This document shows, one piece after another, positions 34,214 to 43,067 of a DNA stretch of 64,000 nucleotides. A program made the position numbers and the translations under genes. Below the pieces are notes generated by a model. It was not told where the DNA came from and did not search any database. It saw only the letters and a program-made list of their open reading frames with translations. Position 1 is the stretch's first letter; every line of letters begins with the position of its first letter. This DNA comes from Streptomyces sp. NBC_00443 (GTDB taxonomy: Bacteria; Actinomycetota; Actinomycetes; Streptomycetales; Streptomycetaceae): NCBI RefSeq assembly GCF_036014175.1, contig NZ_CP107917.1, positions 8,060,001-8,124,000 on the forward strand. The letters run 5' to 3'.

Positions 34214-35515
34214 TCACCCCGCGATGGAGTCCAGCTGTTCCGCCGCCGGGCGCAGGGCCCACAGGTCGCCGCCCGGCGGCGCCTCCAGCAGCGGTACGGC
34301 TCGCTGCGCCTGCCTGTCCCCGGCGTCGGCGGCCGCGTGCACGACGTCGGTCGCCGCGTACCGGTGGAACTCCATCTCGGGGTGCGGCCAGGCGGCGGCT
34401 CCCGTCGCGGCAGGCAGCAGATAGTCCACCGCCTTGAACAGGCTCTGCCCGTCCGGCCCTCGGTAGGCCCACAGGTTCACACCGACGTGCCGGCCGATGG
34501 CCGCGAGGCGGGTGTAGGCGACCAGGTCGAACGTCGAGTAGTGCCAACTCCTGGTCCGGGTCAGCTCCTGCGGCTGGCTGCCGTCGGACGCGATCTGCGG
34601 CGCGATGCGCTTGCTCCGGGCGTCCAGGACCGTCCGGCGGGCGAGTTCCTCGTCGCCCGTCGCGTAGGCGAGCCCGGCGAGCTGCATGTCGTAGAAGGTG
34701 CCGTGGTTGTTGGTGGCCGCGGCCTCCTGCTTGCCGAAGTCGCTGTTCCTGAGCCAGTCGCGGAAGGCGGTGTTCCACCCCGCCATCCCGGCGCGGTCCT
34801 TCGCCGTCCAGCCCGGGGCGCCCGTCTGCAGCAGGGCCAGCGCGTCGAGGACGCTCGTGTACGACTGCGAGAAGTCGATGATGCCGATGGCACGGCCGTC
34901 GTACTTGCACGGAATGAACTGGGCGTGGTCGAGGTTCGGGTTCATCCTCGTGGCCGGATCGAGGAACCAGGTACGCAGCACCTGGCCGGCCTTCTCGGCG
35001 TAGCGCTTGTCGCCGGTGTAGTACCAGGCGAGCGAGAGGTCGTAGGTGGAGTCGAAGGTCTTCTCGACGTCCTGGCGGTCGGTGCCGGAGTCGACCTCCG
35101 GGTTGCGCTCGCCGTCGCGTTGCACATACGGGCAGCCCCACGGGTTGTCCGGGGTCGGGGCCTTGGTGGGCCACCAGTACGGGGCCTGGCTGAGGTAGTC
35201 GTGGACGTCGCCACCGGGCGCGGGCCGGGGCTTGTCGACGACCGTCCAGGGGCCCTGGTCCAGCCATCTGTCCGCGCGTGTCCGCAACGCCCGGAGTGCC
35301 TGCCGGAGTTGGGGATCGCCGCGATCGAGGCGGATCTTCGTCTGGTGCAGGCGCGGGCCATCCAGGACGGCGGTGTGCGGGATGCGAGGTGCCTGCTGTG
35401 CCTGTGCCTGTGCCTGTGTCTGCGCCTCTGCCGGAGCCGAGGCGGCGGGGGCGGCGCCGGTGGTGAACGCGGCCAGGACCGCCAGCAGGACACCCCAGCG
35501 GGATCTTGCAGTCAT
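34214..35515 (-). CDS. Secreted alginate-lyase-family polysaccharide lyase
   Basis: 433 aa. Sec signal (about 1-28) followed by a Gln/Ala linker AQTQAQAQAQQ coded by hexanucleotide repeats. The helical lyase domain shows YLSQAPYWWPT, GIIDFSQSYTS and the catalytic NNHGTFYD with Asn-Asn-His, as in the PF05426 alginate lyase superfamily (PL5/PL38-like). Depolymerises a uronic-acid polymer; alginate, glucuronan or another uronan cannot be told apart by eye. Start ATG with GGGAG upstream. Confidence 0.83.
   Translation of the reverse strand: MTARSRWGVLLAVLAAFTTGAAPAASAPAEAQTQAQAQAQQAPRIPHTAVLDGPRLHQTKIRLDRGDPQLRQALRALRTRADRWLDQGPWTVVDKPRPAPGGDVHDYLSQAPYWWPTKAPTPDNPWGCPYVQRDGERNPEVDSGTDRQDVEKTFDSTYDLSLAWYYTGDKRYAEKAGQVLRTWFLDPATRMNPNLDHAQFIPCKYDGRAIGIIDFSQSYTSVLDALALLQTGAPGWTAKDRAGMAGWNTAFRDWLRNSDFGKQEAAATNNHGTFYDMQLAGLAYATGDEELARRTVLDARSKRIAPQIASDGSQPQELTRTRSWHYSTFDLVAYTRLAAIGRHVGVNLWAYRGPDGQSLFKAVDYLLPAATGAAAWPHPEMEFHRYAATDVVHAAADAGDRQAQRAVPLLEAPPGGDLWALRPAAEQLDSIAG
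35395..35424. repeat. Hexanucleotide microsatellite in the lyase linker
   Basis: Three perfect CCTGTG units at 35401-35418 flanked by imperfect ones encode the QAQAQA linker after the signal peptide. In-frame unit size means copy changes would only alter linker length. Confidence 0.6.
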
Positions 35516-35548
35516 GAGCCACTCCCTGACTGTTGAGGACTGTTGACG

Positions 35549-35562
35549 TTCAAGGGTGTGAA
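35549..35562. promoter_or_regulatory. Palindrome TTCA-N6-TGAA before the lyase gene
   Basis: On the minus strand it reads TTCACACCCTTGAA, sharing TTCACAC-N3-TGAA with the site before the GH88 gene. It lies 34 bp upstream of the lyase start codon, in the shared 230-bp region with mscR. Confidence 0.5.
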
Positions 35563-35745
35563 TGGTGTTCAGATCTATGGTGGCGTGAGCATGCCACGAC
35601 GCTCGAGTCCACGGAAGGGGTCGTGCCGCGCTTTGTCGGGCCCTTGACCGCCGTTCGGCTCTCCCTGATGCTGTGTTGCGACGTACGAGATGCGTGCCGT
35701 AATGAGCAACATCTGATTCCGGTCTCGACCAGCCGAGGAGTGGCC

Positions 35746-36831
35746 ATGACGCACCAGGTCCGTGCTGTCGTCGCGCGGGGCAAGGGCGCCCCCGTCAGCC
35801 TGGAGACGATCCTCGTGCCGGACCCGGGCCCGGGCGAGGCGCTGGTGAAGATCGAGGCCTGCGGGGTGTGCCACACCGACCTGCACTATCGCGAGGGCGG
35901 CATCAACGACGACTTCCCCTTCCTGCTCGGTCATGAGGCCGCCGGTGTCGTGGAGTCGGTGGGGGAGGGCGTCACCGATGTCGCCCCCGGCGACTTCGTC
36001 ATCCTCAACTGGCGTGCGGTGTGCGGGCAGTGCCGGGCCTGTCTGCGCGGCCGGCCGTGGTACTGCTTCGCCACCCACAACGCGAAGCAGAAGATGACCT
36101 TGCCGGACGGCACCCAGTTGTCCCCGGCGCTGGGCATCGGTGCGTTCGCGGAGAAGACGCTGGTGGCGGCAGGGCAGTGCACGAAGGTCGACCCGGCCGC
36201 GTCGGCGGCCGTGGCCGGGCTGCTGGGCTGCGGGGTGATGGCGGGCATCGGCGCGGCCATCAACACCGGGAACGTCGGCCGGGGCGACTCGGTCGCCGTC
36301 ATCGGCTGCGGCGGCGTCGGCGCCGCGGCGATCGCGGGATCCGGCCTCGCGGGCGCGGCGAAGATCATCGCGGTGGACATCGACGACCGCAAGCTGGAGA
36401 CCGCCGGGAAGCTGGGCGCGACGCACACCGTCAACTCCAGGGACACCGACGCGGTCGAGTCGATCCGTGAGCTGACCGGCGGATTCGGCGCCGACGTCGT
36501 CATCGAGGCGGTCGGCCGCCCGGAGACGTACAAGCAGGCCTTCTACGCCCGCGACCTCGCCGGCACGGTCGTCCTGGTCGGTGTCCCGACCCCGGAGATG
36601 AAGCTGGAGCTGCCGTTGCTGGACGTCTTCGGACGCGGCGGCGCCCTGAAGTCGTCCTGGTACGGCGACTGCCTGCCGAGCCGGGACTTCCCGATGCTGA
36701 TCGACCTCCATCTGCAGGGCCGGCTGCCCCTCGACGCCTTCGTCACGGAGACCATCGCCCTGGACGACGTCGAGAAGGCCTTCGAGCGGATGCACCACGG
36801 CGACGTACTGCGCTCGGTGGTGGTCCTCTGA
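35746..36831 (+). CDS. mscR: S-(hydroxymethyl)mycothiol dehydrogenase
   Basis: 361 aa from ATG 35746, with AGGAG upstream. Zinc-dependent alcohol dehydrogenase that oxidises the formaldehyde-mycothiol adduct to S-formylmycothiol. Catalytic zinc ligands C42 and H63 (with E64), structural zinc cysteines C93, C96, C99 and C107, and the NAD motif GCGGVGAAA are all visible. It is coupled (TGATG) to an MBL-fold hydrolase, the classic mscR pair. Context explains its job: the betaine demethylases in this island release formaldehyde. An amino-terminal extension to 35533 is not credible. Confidence 0.9.
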   Translation: MTHQVRAVVARGKGAPVSLETILVPDPGPGEALVKIEACGVCHTDLHYREGGINDDFPFLLGHEAAGVVESVGEGVTDVAPGDFVILNWRAVCGQCRACLRGRPWYCFATHNAKQKMTLPDGTQLSPALGIGAFAEKTLVAAGQCTKVDPAASAAVAGLLGCGVMAGIGAAINTGNVGRGDSVAVIGCGGVGAAAIAGSGLAGAAKIIAVDIDDRKLETAGKLGATHTVNSRDTDAVESIRELTGGFGADVVIEAVGRPETYKQAFYARDLAGTVVLVGVPTPEMKLELPLLDVFGRGGALKSSWYGDCLPSRDFPMLIDLHLQGRLPLDAFVTETIALDDVEKAFERMHHGDVLRSVVVL

Positions 36832-37463
36832 TGGCCGGCGCCGGCATCGAACGCCTCGTCACCTCGGGGATGTTCTCCCTGGACGGCGGCACCTGGGACG
36901 TCGACAACAACGTGTGGATCGTCGGCGACGACACCGAGGCGATCGTCATCGACGCCGCCCACGACGCCGGGGCGATCGCCGAAGCCCTCGGCGAGCGCAC
37001 CTTGCGGGCCGTCGTGTGCACGCACGCCCACAACGACCACATCGACGCCGCTCCCGAACTCGCGGAGCGCACCCGTGCCCCGGTCCTGCTGCACGGCGAC
37101 GACCTGCCGCTGTGGAAGCAGACCCACCCCGACCGGATGCCGGACGGCGACCTGGCCGACGGCCAGGTGCTCACGGTGGCCGGCATCGAACTGACCGTGC
37201 TGCACACGCCCGGGCATGCCCCCGGCGCGGTCTGTCTGTACGCGCCGGCTCTGCGGGCACTCTTCAGCGGCGACACCCTGTTCGCCGGCGGGCCGGGGGC
37301 GACGGGGAGGTCGTACAGCCACTTCCCGACCATCGTCGAGTCGATCCGGGAGCGGCTGCTGACGCTCCCGGGCGACACCGTCGTGCATATCGGCCACGGG
37401 GAGACCACGACCGTCGCCGCGGAGGCCCCGCACCTCCAGGAGTGGATCGACCGCGGCTTCTGA
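36831..37463 (+). CDS. MBL-fold hydrolase, probable S-formylmycothiol hydrolase
   Basis: 210 aa. Metallo-beta-lactamase fold with the intact metal motif H65-A-H67-N-D69-H70, then HTPGHAPGAVC, FSGDTLF and VHIGHGETT. Start overlaps the mscR stop. The position directly after mscR across actinobacteria suggests it hydrolyses the formylated or otherwise acylated mycothiol produced by MscR; the precise reaction is inference. Confidence 0.85.
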   Translation: MAGAGIERLVTSGMFSLDGGTWDVDNNVWIVGDDTEAIVIDAAHDAGAIAEALGERTLRAVVCTHAHNDHIDAAPELAERTRAPVLLHGDDLPLWKQTHPDRMPDGDLADGQVLTVAGIELTVLHTPGHAPGAVCLYAPALRALFSGDTLFAGGPGATGRSYSHFPTIVESIRERLLTLPGDTVVHIGHGETTTVAAEAPHLQEWIDRGF

Positions 37464-37497
37464 CCGCCTCCCGGATGCTCTTCGTACGGCGCCCGTT

Positions 37498-37517
37498 CCA
37501 CCTGTTTCCGCAGGTGG
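37498..37517 (+). terminator. Possible terminator after mscR-MBL
   Basis: Perfect 7-bp arms CCACCTG/CAGGTGG with a 6-nt loop, 35 bp after the MBL stop. Modest stem; tentative. Confidence 0.4.
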
Positions 37518-37615
37518 TTCGGGCGTTTCGAGCTGCCCGGAAATCGCGTGAACAGCCTGTCCGAACGAGGCCCATGGATGCCTTGACAACGCTTCCGAGC
37601 GGCCTTCAGACTGGC

Positions 37616-37632
37616 GTTGCGCTCATCGCAAT
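37616..37632. promoter_or_regulatory. IclR-type operator before the Rieske ferredoxin operon
   Basis: GTTGC-GCTCATC-GCAAT, one mismatch from the island consensus GTTGC-N7-GCAAC. It lies 27 bp upstream of the ferredoxin start and just before a -10-like CTATAC (37641-37646). A TTGACA lies further upstream at 37583. Confidence 0.6.
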
Positions 37633-37659
37633 CCGTTTCGCTATACGCACCGAGGTGTC

Positions 37660-38022
37660 ATGATGATTCCCGCGTGCCGTCTCGCGGATCTCCCGCGAGG
37701 CGAGGCCCTCCGGCTCGATATCGATCCGCCGGTCTCGGTGTTCCACACCGACGATGGCGAGCTCTTCGCCATCGACGACACCTGCACCCACCAGGACGCG
37801 TCGCTCGCCGACGGCTGGCTGGAGGGCTGCGAGGTGGAATGCCCGCTGCATGCCTCGAAGTTCGACCTGCGTACCGGCGCGGTCGACGCCCCGCCGGCGA
37901 AGCTCCCGGTCCGGACCCACGAGGTCGTCGTCGAGGACGGCGTGGTCCACGTCCGGCTGTCCATGGACGCCCCCAACCTGCCGCCCTGCATCGCAGCCCG
38001 GCTCGCCGGGGGAGTCGCGTGA
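37660..38022 (+). CDS. Rieske [2Fe-2S] ferredoxin
   Basis: 120 aa. Rieske cluster ligands are C42-T-H44 and C61-P-L-H64, in the pattern of small HcaC/BphF-type oxygenase ferredoxins. Carries electrons from the reductase encoded next to a Rieske oxygenase. Start at ATG 37660 or the next codon. Stop overlaps the reductase GTG (GTGA), then the oxygenase gene follows 50 bp later, so this is a three-gene electron-transfer/oxygenase operon. Confidence 0.9.
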   Translation: MMIPACRLADLPRGEALRLDIDPPVSVFHTDDGELFAIDDTCTHQDASLADGWLEGCEVECPLHASKFDLRTGAVDAPPAKLPVRTHEVVVEDGVVHVRLSMDAPNLPPCIAARLAGGVA

Positions 38023-39182
38023 GGACGGTGGCCGTGGTCGGCGCCTCGCTGGCCGGTCTGTCGGCGGCGCGCTCCCTGCGCAAGCAGGGCTTCGACGGAC
38101 GGCTGGTCGTCATCGGGGACGAGCTGCACCGCCCCTACGACAGGCCCCCGCTGTCCAAGGAGTTCCTGGCCGGCACCCTCGGCGAGACGGAACTCGCGCT
38201 GGAGACGGACGACGAGGACCTGCGCGCCGAGTGGCTGCTCGGCTCCCGTGCCGTCGGACTCGACCGCACGGAGCGCACCGTCCGGCTCGCCGACGGGCAT
38301 CAGGTGCGCGCCGACGGAGTGGTCCTCGCGACCGGCGCCGCGGCGCGCACCCTGCCCGGCTCCGAAGGCCTGTCCGGAGTGCACACCCTGCGCACCCTGG
38401 ACGACGCCCGCGCGCTGCGCGACGAACTGGCGCGCGGCGGACGGCTGGTGGTGATCGGCGGCGGCTTCATCGGAGCGGAGGTCGCCTCCACCGCGTACAC
38501 CCTCGGGCTCGAGGTGACCGTGGTGGAGGTGGCGCCGACCCCGCTCGCCGGACCGCTCGGCGAGACCATGGGTGCCGTCGTCTCCGCGCTCCACGCCGAC
38601 CACGGCGTACGGCTGTTGTGCGGTGTCGGCGTGAAGGGGCTGAGCGGGGAGACCCGCGTCGACGCCGTCCTGCTGGAGGACGGCCGCAGCCTCCCCGCCG
38701 ACATCGTCGTGGTCGGGGTCGGCGCGATTCCGTGTGTGCAGTGGCTGGACGGCTCCGGCGTCGAACTCGACAACGGCGTCAAGTGCGGGGCGGACGGCCG
38801 CACCAGCCTGGCCGGTGTCGTCGCGGTCGGCGACTGCGCCAACTGGTACGACCCCCGGGCCGGCTTCCACCGCCGCGTCGAGCACTGGACCGGTGCGCGG
38901 GAGCGGCCCGACGCCGCGGTCGCCACGCTGCTGGCGAGGGGTGCGGTGGCCCCGGGTGTGCCCCGGCCACCGTACTTCTGGTCCGACCAGTACGGCGTGA
39001 AGATCCAGTTCGCCGGGCACGCGGCCGGCGCCGACAGCGTGACCGTCGAGGCGGGCGCGGCGGACAACCGTGACGTACTGGCCGTCTACCGGCGCGCCGG
39101 GGACCCGGTCGCCGTGCTCGGTATGAACCAGCCGCGTCTGTTCACCCGCTGGCGCAAGCAGCTCGCCGCGGCGACGTCCTGA
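38019..39182 (+). CDS. Ferredoxin--NAD(P) reductase, FAD-dependent (HcaD/BphA4-like)
   Basis: 387 aa from GTG 38019. Two dinucleotide motifs: FAD VVGASLAGLSAA near the start and NAD VIGGGFIGAEVAS in the middle, plus RPPLSKEFL, ATGAAARTLPG and the FAD-contact VAVGDCANW. A pyridine-nucleotide-disulfide-type reductase without the redox Cys pair, as in oxygenase reductases. Supplies electrons to the adjacent Rieske ferredoxin. Confidence 0.9.
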   Translation: MRTVAVVGASLAGLSAARSLRKQGFDGRLVVIGDELHRPYDRPPLSKEFLAGTLGETELALETDDEDLRAEWLLGSRAVGLDRTERTVRLADGHQVRADGVVLATGAAARTLPGSEGLSGVHTLRTLDDARALRDELARGGRLVVIGGGFIGAEVASTAYTLGLEVTVVEVAPTPLAGPLGETMGAVVSALHADHGVRLLCGVGVKGLSGETRVDAVLLEDGRSLPADIVVVGVGAIPCVQWLDGSGVELDNGVKCGADGRTSLAGVVAVGDCANWYDPRAGFHRRVEHWTGARERPDAAVATLLARGAVAPGVPRPPYFWSDQYGVKIQFAGHAAGADSVTVEAGAADNRDVLAVYRRAGDPVAVLGMNQPRLFTRWRKQLAAATS

Positions 39183-39232
39183 CCCCGCCCCTGAGGCATC
39201 ACCCCGCCACGACGTTCTCCGAGGAGTGCACG

Positions 39233-40363
39233 TTGACCTCGACCAGCCTGCCGGACAGCCTGATCGCCACTCTCCCCGGCTCCTCCTACACCGATCCGGT
39301 GGTCTTCGCCCAGGAGCAGGAGCGCATATTCGAGACCATGTGGTTCTGCGTGGCGCGGGCGTCCGATCTCGCCGGGCCCGGCGCCTTCCGCACCTTCGAC
39401 GTGGGCCGCGAGAGCATCCTCGTCACCCGGGCGAGGGACAGCAGTATCCGTGCGTACTTCAACGTGTGCCGGCACCGTGGAGCCAAGCTCTGCACTCAGG
39501 AGACCGGCGAGGTCAAGCGGGCCTTCCAGTGCCCGTACCACGCCTGGACGTACGACCTGAACGGCAAGCTCGTCGCGGCACCCAACCTCACCAAGATGCC
39601 TGACGTCGGCCGCACCGATTACGGCCTGGTCAGCGTGGCCGTGCGCGAGTGGCTCGGCTATGTCTGGGTGTGCCTCGCGGAGAACCCGCCCTCCTTCGAG
39701 GAGGAGGTCCTCGGCGAGATCGTCGCCCGCCTCGGGGACGTCGAGTCGATCGAGCGCTACGGCGTCGAGGACCTCTCCGTGGGCAAGCGGATCGTCTACG
39801 ACGTCAAGGCGAACTGGAAGCTCATCATCGAGAACTTCATGGAGTGCTACCACTGCGCCACCATCCACCCCGAACTCACCGAGGTGCTCCCGGAGTTCGC
39901 GGACGGGTACGCCGCGCAGTACTACGTCGGCCACGGTGCCGAGTTCGGTGCGGACGTGCAGGGCTTCACCGTCGACGGGTCCGAGGGCCTGGACCGCATC
40001 CCCGGCGTCGCCGAGGACCAGGACCGCCGCTACTACGCGATCACCGTCAGGCCGCAGGTGTTCATCAACCTCGTCCCCGACCATGTGATCTTCCACCGTA
40101 TGTATCCGGTGTCCGTCGACCGCACCATCGTCGAGTGCGACTGGCTCTACCTCCCGCACGTCGTCGAGAGCGGCAAGGACGTCAGCCGGTCAGTGGAACT
40201 CTTCGACCGCGTCAACCGCCAGGACTTCGACGCGTGCGAACGCACGCAGCCCGGCATGGGCTCCCGGCTGTACGCCAAGGGGGGAGTGCTGGTGCCGAGC
40301 GAGCACCACATCGGTGCCTTCCACGACTGGGTGAACGAGCGTCTGGGCGTCCCCCGGTCGTAG
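39233..40363 (+). CDS. gbcA: Rieske non-heme iron oxygenase, probable glycine betaine demethylase
   Basis: 376 aa from TTG 39233, with GGAG upstream. Rieske ligands C79, H81, C100, H103; mononuclear iron ligands H207 and H212 in NFMECYHCATIHP, with an Asp in RQDFDACER likely third. The pattern resembles GbcA/stachydrine demethylases, which convert glycine betaine to dimethylglycine and formaldehyde. Neighbouring choline oxidation, betaine import, dimethylglycine oxidase and formaldehyde genes support betaine as substrate. It ends 9 bp from the convergent iclR. Confidence 0.83.
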   Translation: MTSTSLPDSLIATLPGSSYTDPVVFAQEQERIFETMWFCVARASDLAGPGAFRTFDVGRESILVTRARDSSIRAYFNVCRHRGAKLCTQETGEVKRAFQCPYHAWTYDLNGKLVAAPNLTKMPDVGRTDYGLVSVAVREWLGYVWVCLAENPPSFEEEVLGEIVARLGDVESIERYGVEDLSVGKRIVYDVKANWKLIIENFMECYHCATIHPELTEVLPEFADGYAAQYYVGHGAEFGADVQGFTVDGSEGLDRIPGVAEDQDRRYYAITVRPQVFINLVPDHVIFHRMYPVSVDRTIVECDWLYLPHVVESGKDVSRSVELFDRVNRQDFDACERTQPGMGSRLYAKGGVLVPSEHHIGAFHDWVNERLGVPRS

Positions 40364-40372
40364 CCGGGCGGG

Positions 40373-41170
40373 TCAGCCCAGGTAGCCCATTCGGTGGCTG
40401 ATCTCCTCGGCGCCCTTGAGCAGCACCGGGGAGAGCTCGTGCAGGCGCTCCTCGGTGAAGCGGTAGGCGGGCCCGGAGGCGCTGAGGGCCGCGACGACCT
40501 CGCCGTCCCGGTTGCGGACCGGCGCGGCGATGGCGTGCAGGCCGATCTCCAGCTCTTCGAGCGTGAAGGAGTAGCCGCGCTCGCGGGCCTCGGAGAGGTT
40601 CTTCTCGAGCTTGGTCTTCGCGGTGATGGTGTTCGCGGTGACCTTCTTCATGCCCGTGGTGGACAGCAGCGCGGCGCGCGCCTTGGCGGGCATGTGGGCC
40701 AGCAGGATCTTGCCGCTCGACGTGGCGTGCAGCGGGGTCAGCTGGCCGACCCAGTTGTGCGCTGTGATCGCGCCCGGGCCGCGAACCTGGTAGAGGTTGA
40801 TCGCGTAGTGCTCCTGCATGACGGCGATGTTCACGGTCTCGCCGAGCTCCTCGGCGAGGCGTTCGCAGACCGGACGGCCCTGCTGGGTGATGTCGATACG
40901 GCCGGTGACCGCGCCGGCGAGCCGGACGATGCCGAAACCGAGCCGGTACTTTCCACGCTCACCCGCCTGCTCCACCAGACCGCGTGCCTCCAGGGCGCCG
41001 AGCAGGCGGAAGGCGGTGGACTTGTGCACATCGATCTCGGCCGCGACCTCGCTGACGCCTGCTTCACCACGCTGGGCGAGGATCTCCAGCACGCTGATGG
41101 CACGATCCACCGACTGGACCCCGCCGGCCTGCGAGTTCGACGTTTCCGTGTCCATGCTGTAGTTGCTCAC
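40373..41170 (-). CDS. IclR family regulator 1
   Basis: 265 aa from GTG 41170, the position equal to the start of its paralogue. Winged helix (about 20-80; SVLEILAQRGEAGVSEVAAEIDVHKSTAFRLL) then the IclR effector domain (LHATSSGKILLAH, GLHAIAAPVRN). Strongly similar along its whole length to the second IclR at 52387-53184. A TATAGT -10 lies exactly 6 nt before the start codon and there is no Shine-Dalgarno sequence, so the mRNA is probably leaderless. An in-frame extension to 41410 is not real. Probably controls betaine catabolism. Confidence 0.88.
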   Translation of the reverse strand: MSNYSMDTETSNSQAGGVQSVDRAISVLEILAQRGEAGVSEVAAEIDVHKSTAFRLLGALEARGLVEQAGERGKYRLGFGIVRLAGAVTGRIDITQQGRPVCERLAEELGETVNIAVMQEHYAINLYQVRGPGAITAHNWVGQLTPLHATSSGKILLAHMPAKARAALLSTTGMKKVTANTITAKTKLEKNLSEARERGYSFTLEELEIGLHAIAAPVRNRDGEVVAALSASGPAYRFTEERLHELSPVLLKGAEEISHRMGYLG

Positions 41171-41182
41171 AGTAAAACTATA
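41162..41182 (-). promoter_or_regulatory. Leaderless promoter and degenerate operator of iclR1
   Basis: TATAGT at 41182-41177, 6 nt from the GTG start. A degenerate operator GTTGC-N7-AAAAC (41162-41178) covers the start codon, implying autoregulation. Same layout as iclR2. Confidence 0.55.
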
Positions 41183-41236
41183 CGCGCAGTAAACAACGCC
41201 ACGGCAAGCAACAGAGCCGTGATCAGCCCATGAAAA

Positions 41237-41253
41237 GTTGCGCGGTTCGCAAC
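41237..41253. promoter_or_regulatory. IclR-type operator before betA
   Basis: Perfect GTTGC-GCGGTTC-GCAAC; the inner bases extend the palindrome (GTTGCG/CGCAAC). It lies 69 bp before the betA start, upstream of a TAGCAT -10-like hexamer (41279-41284). Confidence 0.65.
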
Positions 41254-41321
41254 CTGGTGCGTATCGCGAACCCACCGCTAGCATGCCTCGCGTATCAACG
41301 GCGCGAGCGAGACGAGGCACC

Positions 41322-42992
41322 ATGGCTCCTGTGCACTTCGACTTCCTCATCGTCGGCGGCGGCTCGGCCGGCAGCGCACTGGCGAACCGGCTCTCCGCGG
41401 ACCCGGCCAACCGGGTCCTGGTGCTGGAGGCGGGCCGCTCCGACTATCCATGGGACGTCTTCATCCAGATGCCCGCGGCGCTGACCTACCCGATCGGCAA
41501 CCGGTTCTACGACTGGAAGTACGAGTCCGAGCCCGAGCCTCACATGGGCGGCAGGCGCGTCTATCACGCGCGCGGCAAGGTGCTGGGCGGCTCCAGCAGC
41601 ATCAACGGCATGATCTTCCAGCGCGGCAACCCCATGGACTACGAGCGCTGGGCGGCCGACCCGGGCATGGAGACCTGGGACTACGCGCACTGTCTGCCGT
41701 ACTTCCGGCGGATGGAGAACTGTCTGGCGGCCGACGCGGACGACGAGTTCCGCGGCCACGACGGCCCTCTCGTGCTCGAACGCGGCCCGGCCACCAACCC
41801 CCTGTTCGGGGCCTTCCTCAAGGCCACCGAGGAGGCGGGCTACCCCCGCACCGAGGACGTCAACGGCTACCGGCAGGAGGGCTTCGCCAAGTTCGACCGC
41901 AACGTCCATCGCGGCCGCCGCCTGTCCGCCTCGAAGGCGTACCTCAAGCCCGCCATGGACCGGCCGAACCTCACGGTCATGACCCGCACCCTCGTCACCC
42001 GGGTCCTGTTCGAGGGCAACCGTGCCGTCGGCGTCGAGTGCCGGCGCGGCCGGGGCCCCCTCAAGCAGGTCCGCGCCAAGGAGGTCATCCTCTGCGGCGG
42101 CGCCATCAACTCCCCGCAGCTGCTCCAGCTCTCCGGTGTCGGCAACGCCGAGGAGCTGCGTGCCCTCGGTGTCGACGTCGTCCACGACCTCCCGGGCGTC
42201 GGAGAGAACATGCAGGACCACCTGGAGGTCTACGTCCAGTACGCCTCCAAGCAGCCCGTCTCCATGCAGCCGTACATGGCGAAATGGCGGGCCCCGTTCA
42301 TCGGGCTCCAGTGGCTCTTCCGCAAGGGCCCGGCCGCCACCAACCACTTCGAGGCCGGCGGCTTCGCCCGCAGCAACGACGACGTGGACTACCCCAACCT
42401 GATGTTCCACTTCCTGCCCGTCGCGGTCCGCTACGACGGCTCCTCGCCCGCCGGCGGCCACGGCTACCAGGTCCACGTGGGCCCGATGTACTCCGATGCC
42501 ATCGGCTCCGTGAAGATCAAGAGCAAGGACCCGAACGAGCACCCGGCGCTGCGCTTCAACTATCTCTCCACCGAGCAGGACCGCCGCGAATGGGTCGAGG
42601 CGGTCCGCGTGGCCCGCAGGATCCTCGAACAGCCGGCCCTCGCCCCCTACAACGGCGGGGAGGTCTCGCCGGGGCCGGGCGTCGCGACCGACGAGGAGAT
42701 CCTCGCCTGGGTGGCCGAGGAGGGCGAGACAGCCCTGCATCCCTCCTGCACGTGCAAGATGGGCACCGACGACATGTCCGTCGTCGACCCCACCAGCATG
42801 CGGGTGCACGGCCTGGAGGGCCTGCGTGTGGTGGATGCCTCCGTGATGCCTTACGTCACCAACGGCAACATCTACGCCCCGGTGATGATGATCGCCGAGA
42901 AGGCCGCCGACCTCATCCTCGGCACAGAGCCCCTGGAGCCGTCCACGGCCGCGTACTACCGCTACCCCGACGTCCGGAAGCAGAAGAAGTAG
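41322..42992 (+). CDS. betA: GMC oxidoreductase, choline dehydrogenase-like
   Basis: 556 aa from ATG 41322. FAD-binding GGGSAGS near residue 12-18, VLEAGRSD, VLGGSSSINGMIFQRG, and the active-site His in ALHPSCTCKMG with Asn in TNGNIYAP, all typical of BetA. Oxidises choline to betaine aldehyde (and possibly on to betaine). Located with betB, a betaine importer and betaine demethylation genes. The frame extends upstream to 41238, but that start lies inside the operator. Confidence 0.9.
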   Translation: MAPVHFDFLIVGGGSAGSALANRLSADPANRVLVLEAGRSDYPWDVFIQMPAALTYPIGNRFYDWKYESEPEPHMGGRRVYHARGKVLGGSSSINGMIFQRGNPMDYERWAADPGMETWDYAHCLPYFRRMENCLAADADDEFRGHDGPLVLERGPATNPLFGAFLKATEEAGYPRTEDVNGYRQEGFAKFDRNVHRGRRLSASKAYLKPAMDRPNLTVMTRTLVTRVLFEGNRAVGVECRRGRGPLKQVRAKEVILCGGAINSPQLLQLSGVGNAEELRALGVDVVHDLPGVGENMQDHLEVYVQYASKQPVSMQPYMAKWRAPFIGLQWLFRKGPAATNHFEAGGFARSNDDVDYPNLMFHFLPVAVRYDGSSPAGGHGYQVHVGPMYSDAIGSVKIKSKDPNEHPALRFNYLSTEQDRREWVEAVRVARRILEQPALAPYNGGEVSPGPGVATDEEILAWVAEEGETALHPSCTCKMGTDDMSVVDPTSMRVHGLEGLRVVDASVMPYVTNGNIYAPVMMIAEKAADLILGTEPLEPSTAAYYRYPDVRKQKK

Positions 42993-43022
42993 ACGCGCGG
43001 CTGAAGGGCCGTCGTATACGAC

Positions 43023-43048
43023 GAGTGGGCCGGAGAGCCGGCCCACTC
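43023..43048. terminator. Bidirectional terminator between betA and purU
   Basis: Perfect 11-bp arms (43023-43033 with 43038-43048) and an AGAG loop between the two convergent genes, 20-30 bp from each stop. Confidence 0.8.
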
Positions 43049-43067
43049 ACCCATGTGGCCGAGTCGT

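Noticed and set aside
41238..41321. Longer amino terminus of the choline dehydrogenase gene
   Set aside because: It would begin within the operator palindrome and lacks homology; the FAD motif sits correctly relative to ATG 41322.
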